Assembly: GCA_964020085.1 (NCBI GenBank)
Contig: OZ026606.1
Span: 24,873,493-24,937,492 of the forward strand
Source: Micromussa lordhowensis
Taxonomy: Eukaryota; Cnidaria; Anthozoa; Scleractinia; Lobophylliidae
Direction: 5' to 3'
DNA length: 64,000 nt
The translations under genes were made by a program, and so were the position numbers. The notes beneath the pieces are model-generated. The model was not told the origin of the DNA. It worked only from the letters and a program-made list of their open reading frames with translations, and ran no database searches. Positions 58,201-64,000 of this stretch are shown here, in pieces; position 1 is the stretch's first letter, and each line of letters begins with the position of its first letter.

Positions 58201-59748
58201 GAAATACAACATACTGTAATACCACTTTTTTTAAAGCCTTGAACAAATGAGATCAATGGGTACACTCCCACATGAATAACCTTTGTCACTCGCCAGGGGT
58301 TTGAGCACAGGCTGTTTTATTTCACTATCTTCTAACAGAGAGAGAGGCTAATAAACAAGCAACTGGCAACAATACACCACCTCTCAATAAATCATTCTAA
58401 GCAGTTCTTTGCTTCCTTGGCAAAACAAAATTAGGAAAATAATTGCCCTTCATTTGTGGAACCTTGTGATTCTGTATGATTTCCATGGTTCTGAGTGGTT
58501 CTTAATTAATTACTACATTAGCAAGATGAAGTGCATGACTGCACACATACAAAATATCACGTGCGGTGGACACAAACCTGGCTAAAGCGCTGTTGAAGAA
58601 CTTCATGTTCCCAGTGTAGACTCCTGAGTTCTTCTTCCTGGACTTTGAGTCTTGCTTTGGCACTCTACAAATGACCAAGCTAAGTGGTCAGCAAACTCTA
58701 ATGCTTACCCAAGATACCATCTAACTTTGTATATCTTCTTTCCATCCAGTACTTCATGAGGAATCTGTCGGTGTCTTTGTGCCAACCCCTTATCTTTTGG
58801 CATCTTGCTCTAAAATTGCAACCCTACTCCAGAAGTCCCAGAACTCTTCCGTCCTCTCTTATATCCCATCTGTAGCCATGGAGGTGCAAGGAAGAAGGGG
58901 GGGAGGGGAGGGGGAACTTCTTTTGGTGACCTAACTGTATTTCAAATGAGTATCACAGATACTAGAGTTAATTTTAACTTGAGCAGGTGATTTTTGGTGA
59001 GTGGCTGCATATTTACACAGTTGTTTACATCAGTCATGAAAGAGCAAGGAAAACCTTGTACTTCTGTGACTGATCAAAACAAAATCTTGAGTGATCTGAT
59101 CCACAACAGATGGAAACTGTTTAAGAAAGTCACTCTCACATGTTCATATACTTACAGCCAAAGATGCTTTGTCTTTCTCATAGTTCGCCAACTACAGAGA
59201 GAGAAAGAGGAAAAAACACATTCTCAGTCATAAAATTCCACCATTTGTCAAGACACCTTACAGAGCCAACATTCAGGAACATAGCCAGAAACAAATTATG
59301 ATTGAGCCAATGTTATCTTGTTAAGACAATAAATAGACTAAATGGACAATAAATAAGACAATAAATAAGACAATAAATAGACTAAATGGACTCGATCCCT
59401 CGGCATTTTTCACCTTTGCAAATGTTTTTCGACCGTTAAGAGCTAACCACCGTTTTAAACTTAAGCTTGCATCAGCAACTTTGAATAGTTTTAAAAATTC
59501 CTTTTTTGTACGCATAACTAACAAGTGGAACAATTTGCCAAAGGAAATTGCGGAGGCAGAAAATTTGACTAATTTTAAGAATAGACTGAAACGCCACCTT
59601 TTTAGATTTTTCTAGTGAACATTAAGTTCTTTTATTTTGTAAATAGTTTATGTATGTATATTTTTATTATCAGGAGATAAACTAGAAAGGGTTAACCTCT
59701 TTTGTCTCCTTTCACTTTTCTTAGATTTCTTAGATTTGTGAATAAACA

Positions 59749-59780
<32 letters not shown>

Positions 59781-62700
59781 CTGTTTGTTATTTTTGTGTT
59801 TGCCAATAGTGTCTTACTTTCCCGCTTAAAAAAAACAACAGCAATAAAATGACTGAGGAAAGTGACTTAGTTTGCCTGCTACTACATGTAGCTAATTGGC
59901 CTAGTGACATTTCTTTAGAGCACTTCGTTGTTAAAGCATGTCATCTGAGCTTTGAGCTTAAACTGAAGAACTTCTGTTTGTACACTGACCTGTTTTCTAA
60001 GTTCTTCCACTTCCTCTCTTGCTTTCTGTAATGGTTCTGTTAATCTCTTATTCTCAGCCATGATTTCATTCATTTGTTTCTCCATTCTTTCCTCTTTCTT
60101 TTTCATCTCCTCTACTTGTTCCTGATTAAATTATAACAAACATGATCTGTTTTTAGGGGGCATTTCTTGGAGAGAGGGCACTCATTAAGTATGGGACACT
60201 CGCTACTTTTTTTCATTAACAGCTACGTACGTAAAATGAAAGAGGGATGAAGACGCCCCATGAACAGACTCTCTTCATGTACTCAGAAGGTGCTGTAATG
60301 GTAGAAGGATAGGTAACCTTGGGTGATAGGCGGTGCTAAAGGGACAAATAGTGGGCACTAATTGGAATAGAAGCACTTAGACAAAACCACATTCAAAGGC
60401 TGATGCCTGATAGGAAGGGTCGCCTATTAAAAGGATGCAGCTAAATTGAATCTGTAATTTACCAAGAAAACAATGAGCCAATACAAAAAATAAGACCAAG
60501 TTATTACCTTGAGAGAATTGATGAGAGCAAGGTTGTTAAGTGTGATGTCATTGTAGTAATTCTTGATGTCACTAAAGGCCTTCTCATGATTCTTCATTAG
60601 GGTATTAATTTGGCCATTCTTGCGCTAGAAAGAAAGAACATCCATTAATTAGTAAAATACAGGCTGCAATAGAAAAGATCACAATCCCTGGAGAACCAGT
60701 TCAGGTCAGTGAACTTTTCCCGAATTAAAATTTAGCCACATTGAAACTAAATTGTACTTACATGTATAACAATTGTAAATGCAATATCCATGATTTATTT
60801 CAAAATGTTATTTAAACAATTTAAAAAATATAATACCTCTTCAATTTCATGTATTTCAGTTTTTCTTCTCAGCTCCAGTTCCTCTCTGAGTGCCTTCATT
60901 TTCTTATCATATTTGGACTCAATTTCTGTAAAAAAAGTAAAGAGAAGAAGTCTACAACAATCAACTTTGTTTATTATTGTAGACTTCTTGTCATCATGAC
61001 AAGAAGTCTACAATAAACTAAACCCCTGACTTTATTTTTTTAGAGCAACTTTTGGTGACTATCAGAATCATAACCTCTGAGAGAGGGAGAGGCATCTGAG
61101 ATTTAGGCCAGAATTCGCATGCTAACAACAAAAGGGGAGGAACATGGCTGTACCCATCAGAGTGGCAGAAATCAAGCCTATGTTTATGTAGTGGTTTCAT
61201 TAATGTTTTCAGCAGGGGGGCAAAACGTTTTTAACAGAACTTCTTTATAAGAAAAACGTTTCTCTAGGTGGTCAAACCAGGCCGGCAAAATCATGATCCT
61301 CACAGCCGGTCAATTTGCCCAGCACCCAGCCCTGACCTTTTATGTTACTGGTTTAATCAATTCACAAATAATTTTTTGTAGATTAGTTGAATTTACATGT
61401 TGGTCTGGATTTTTTCACTAACCTTTAACTTGTCTTTCAAAGTCTTGCCTGAGTCTAGTCACATGTTCATCATGGCCCTGTTGATGAGAAAACAATTAAG
61501 TTCAAGACATGGGTGTTGACGATCTGGTTAATACCATGACAAAATTGTATTACAGTCACACACACACATGTACATGCGTATTATAAAATATTTATGTATG
61601 TTACTGCAACTTTCTTCAATTCTTTGTGATCATCAGTTAACTCACCTTCTTTAGATTCTTAACAACATCTTCATGAGAAAGTTCCTGTTCTTTGAGCTCC
61701 ACCTTAAATCAAACCATTTAAGAAGTACTGTTATTAAAATACCTTGTATATTAGGAACTTGTAAACCAGCTACCCACCAAAATCTCAGAACCACACAATT
61801 ATGTAATATGTACATCACATTAAAAGAAACACTAGCGACAAACCTTGAGTGATCTCTTGTTCTTTCTTAAATCTTGTTCATTATTTTTGTGTTCATCTTG
61901 AGCAAGCTTCAAAGATACCGCACCTTTGACAAAAATGAAAACATATGGCATCATACAGTGCTGTACTCACATGACATGAATCAATGTCCAAGCCCCAAGA
62001 TTTCAAATTTCATTGGTAACACTATGTCACGTTTTCGGTTTTGTGTCCAGTGATTGTGGGAAACAATTTGTAACGGAAAATTTTTGTTGACAAAATTTCA
62101 CGCCTGATTTAGACACAAATAAAAGAAAACAAAAACAGTATTCGAGAATAGAGAAAGAAATGAAACAAACACTATATACATGTATGAACTTAGACGTACT
62201 TTGTGGTATGGATCTTGGCTAGAACGTGATGTGATGTTCTCCATAAAAATATGTAACGGTTTCAAAATCAGTATAAAATTACCTCTGCCTTTATTTTTTT
62301 AATAACCAGGTATACAAAGTCAACTTTTGCCCTTCTTTTTCGCTTTGGATGCCATGTAAACTGATGAATATTGGGATGAAAACCAACAACATAGCTGACC
62401 GACCCTATATCAGCCATTCGTCTGCCAGCTAAAATCAGTCCCAGAATGCATTGCACATACCATGCGATGCACTGTGAGATTGACACAAGATGGCCAATGG
62501 GTTTTATATAAAATCTGAGTGCTATAATCAAAGGAACTACTCTAATTGTTGAAAATAAGAACAGAAAAACAAAACTTTTAACAAATTAATTTTGATTGGC
62601 AAGACTGAAGATGTCCATGGCAAACGTCTTTTGGTTCCATCATTCCTGAATCATGGTAACAACATGATACCGAAAAGGAGCATTACCATGAAATCCTAGG

Positions 62701-63445
62701 GCTTGAATGTCAGTATCCCTGCAATTCCAGTGTAAGACCACATCATCACATGCCCCAGTAATACATGTCCTTTCCATATCTTCTATCTTAGCCAGGTGTG
62801 AAACAGGTGGCTATTTTTTACAATCTAAATCATGTTTATTGTTTAGTTGCAACTTTTTTTGCTCCTGCCAGATTTTCCAGATCCCTATGCTATCTAGAAC
62901 ACTTCAAATACTGCCTGTTATGAATTCAGTTCAAGTGTTTTTAAGTCAAGTTGATAGACAAGATATAACCTAGATCTACAAAATGTAGTGTAATAAAGGG
63001 TGGCTTCAGCTTGAAAATGACCGTCAAAGATCAGTAACCAGGAACCATTGTTTACTCTTTATCACTTACTTTCAGCCTTGAGCTCAGCAATGTTGTTCTG
63101 GTGTTCATATAGCAGATGCTTCACTTTCTGCTTGTATACTTTGATTTCCACCTGATGCCTTTCCTCTGCTTCTTCCATTTCTCTGTCTTTATTACGAAGC
63201 TCTGCTTTCTTTTCCTCATGCTGCCGTTTTGTGATTTCCCAAAAAGTGTTCACTTTATCTCGCTCAAGTTGGAAATAGTTCCGTTCCTCACGTTCTCTGT
63301 CTAATTCCTCTCGTAATCTCACAATGTGCTCCTCAAGTTGTTCTTTGCTCATTTCCTCTGTGCTGATTCCATCCACTATTGTAGGAGTCTTGGATTTAGC
63401 AGACTTCTTCTTGCCCTTCTTTTTTCCACTTTTCTTTTTTGGTGG
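54626..63445 (-). CDS. GAS8: GAS8/DRC4, nexin-dynein regulatory complex subunit 4 (5' end missing)
   Basis: Exons: 63445-63070, 61923-61844, 61702-61646, 61477-61423, 60925-60837, 60624-60508, 60121-59990, 59191-59156, 58664-58578, 58118-57987, 56984-56907, 55749-55684, 54775-54626; 484 residues to the stop (human 478). The first visible exon begins in phase 0 with P-P-K-K-K, so an upstream exon should supply little more than the start Met; it was not found. DRC4 is a coiled-coil linker that ties outer doublet microtubules to dynein in motile cilia and flagella. Visible features: Lys-rich head, then near-continuous heptads with the conserved [13 protein letters not shown] and [22 protein letters not shown], and the non-coiled tail G-F-K-P-L-E ending G-P-A-G-L. 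One exon is only 36 bp. All junctions are in frame. Confidence 0.96.
55118..55668. mobile_element. MITE with C-rich inverted ends, about 550 bp
   Basis: The left end CCCCCACCCCCAAGGCAACT with CCCATA and the complement of the right end (CCCCCGGGGGGG-type then AACTCCCATGT) are inverted. Inner words GTACCTCTTAG recur. The window start (1-30) looks like an end of the same family. It lies in the last DRC4 intron. Confidence 0.65.
55849..56144. mobile_element. MITE of the CGTCCACAC family, copy 2
   Basis: Shares AACCGTAGAAATAAAGCTGC and GACGGATTAGTGTGGACGG with the 29006-29350 copy, in inverted orientation. It lies in the DRC4 intron between 55749 and 56907. Confidence 0.75.
56545..56780 (-). mobile_element. 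tRNA-derived SINE in a DRC4 intron
   Basis: On the minus strand: GGGGAGCAGGGCTGGCGCAG head with A-box (TGGCGCAGTGGTGAGAGC) and B-box (GGGTTCGATTCCC), followed by a 150-bp tRNA-unrelated body. The anticodon position appears to read CCC (Gly-like). It has the same orientation as DRC4. Confidence 0.85.
59325..59390. repeat. Imperfect 12-bp tandem repeat (GACAATAAATAA)
   Basis: Four to five imperfect copies just upstream of the LINE fragment that follows. Confidence 0.75.
59391..59785 (+). mobile_element. 3' end of a CR1/L2-like LINE with (TTA)n tail
   Basis: A plus-strand frame (about 59394-59615) encodes the C-terminal end of a non-LTR reverse transcriptase protein: [16 protein letters not shown], then [11 protein letters not shown], and TAG. 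The 3' UTR ends in a (TTA)n microsatellite (about 59751-59780). It is 5'-truncated and antisense to DRC4, in the intron between 59191 and 59990. Confidence 0.8.
60974..61016. repeat. 43-bp perfect palindrome in a DRC4 intron
   Basis: Two perfect 21-bp arms (TTATTGTAGACTTCTTGTCA plus T, and its complement) around a single base. A third, partial copy of the arm (AGAAGTCTACAACAA) lies at about 60946-60960, next to the polypyrimidine tract of the 60925 splice acceptor. Confidence 0.95.
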
Positions 63446-64000
63446 CTAAAGCAGCAAAACAAGAAATCACTTACTGTACTGCACAAATGAACAGATGATT
63501 ATACAAAAACAAGCCAATTATTTAATGTACAAAGTTCGCTTAATATACAGGCATTCACTGAAACTATTACATTTTGAGCACCATACATGTAAATCCTCCA
63601 GGGCCGGGTTGTTCGAAAGCCAGTTAATGCTAACGCAGGATTAAAAGTTAACCATAGCATTAATTTTCTTGTATAAATATGTCTTTCACTGCCTATTTTT
63701 TTGTGAAGTTTAAGATTCTTCAAACTCAAGACTGAAGGACAAGTGATATAAACAGAAAACTTCATAAAAAAGTTACCAAAAGAAAATCAAAATTCTCGCT
63801 AATCCTGGGTTAGCTTAATCGGGCTTTGAACAACCCACCCCAGGGTTTAAATTTTCTTTGGCAATGTTAAGAAGAGTAGGAGATACGAGTCTAAGAACAG
63901 GGAAAAAGTCATGCTAGTTTCTACAAAAATTACCACTGAGGATTGCTAGTGTTTTCTGTTTTTGGCCTTAAACTAGCACACTTGTCTCAGTTTCCTTTTT
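63446..64000. other. DRC4 intron 1 or upstream region
   Basis: No start exon can be fixed here. The stretch holds the MITE at 63599-63843 and AT-rich DNA. Confidence 0.45.
63599..63843. mobile_element. MITE of the CAGGGCCGGGTTGT family, copy 2
   Basis: Left end CAGGGCCGGGTTGTTCGAAA; complement of the right end CTGGGGTGGGTTGTTCAAAG. Inner AGTTAATGCTAACGCAGGAT matches the right arm of the 46109-46324 copy. Confidence 0.85.

Overview
This window is nuclear DNA from an animal, most likely an anthozoan cnidarian such as a stony coral. The protein genes are split by short GT-AG introns, the proteins are metazoan (PRMT5, MYLIP, DRC4, Shaker-type Kv), and the non-coding DNA is full of small inverted-repeat elements and tRNA-derived SINEs of kinds I associate with corals. 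The animal assignment is firm; the coral assignment is inference.

Layout, left to right. (1) The 3' end of a bHLH transcription factor gene (+, to 1740). (2) PREY, a mitochondrial Trm112-like protein (-, 15775 to 3849): two exons separated by an 11.6 kb intron. That intron holds a 2.3 kb inverted-repeat element, a 5'-truncated LINE with an almost intact ORF, and a Ty3/gypsy retrotransposon with identical LTRs inserted into the LINE. (3) PRMT5 (+, 15845 to 28429): 22 exons, complete, head-to-head with PREY with only 69 bp between the two start codons. Its introns hold a TTAA-flanked MITE, foldback elements, a 5S-rRNA-derived SINE and a tRNA-derived SINE. (4) A single-exon rhodopsin-class GPCR (+, 31338 to 32378). 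(5) A Shaker-type voltage-gated potassium channel (-, 39366 to 36417, two exons). (6) A gene-poor stretch, 39.4 to 47 kb, with a broken hAT transposase and a nested MITE cluster. (7) MYLIP, a FERM-RING E3 ubiquitin ligase (-, 51497 to 47053, four exons). (8) GAS8/DRC4, an axonemal nexin-dynein regulatory complex subunit (-, 63445 to 54626, 13 visible exons; the start codon is not identified).

The exon structures were joined by hand. Every junction listed has GT-AG ends and keeps the reading frame, and the joined proteins have family-typical lengths (PRMT5 627, PREY 116, MYLIP 424, Kv 472, DRC4 at least 484 residues). The genes do not form a pathway. The one close arrangement is PREY/PRMT5, which must share a bidirectional promoter and pairs a methyltransferase-chaperone-type protein with a methyltransferase. 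I saw no defence system, CRISPR array, functional rRNA gene or clear functional tRNA gene. The most notable observations are the compact PREY-PRMT5 promoter, the young but already broken gypsy copy inside a LINE that carries an in-frame reverse-transcriptase duplication, the nested TTAA/TA MITEs, and a 43-bp palindrome just upstream of a DRC4 splice site.
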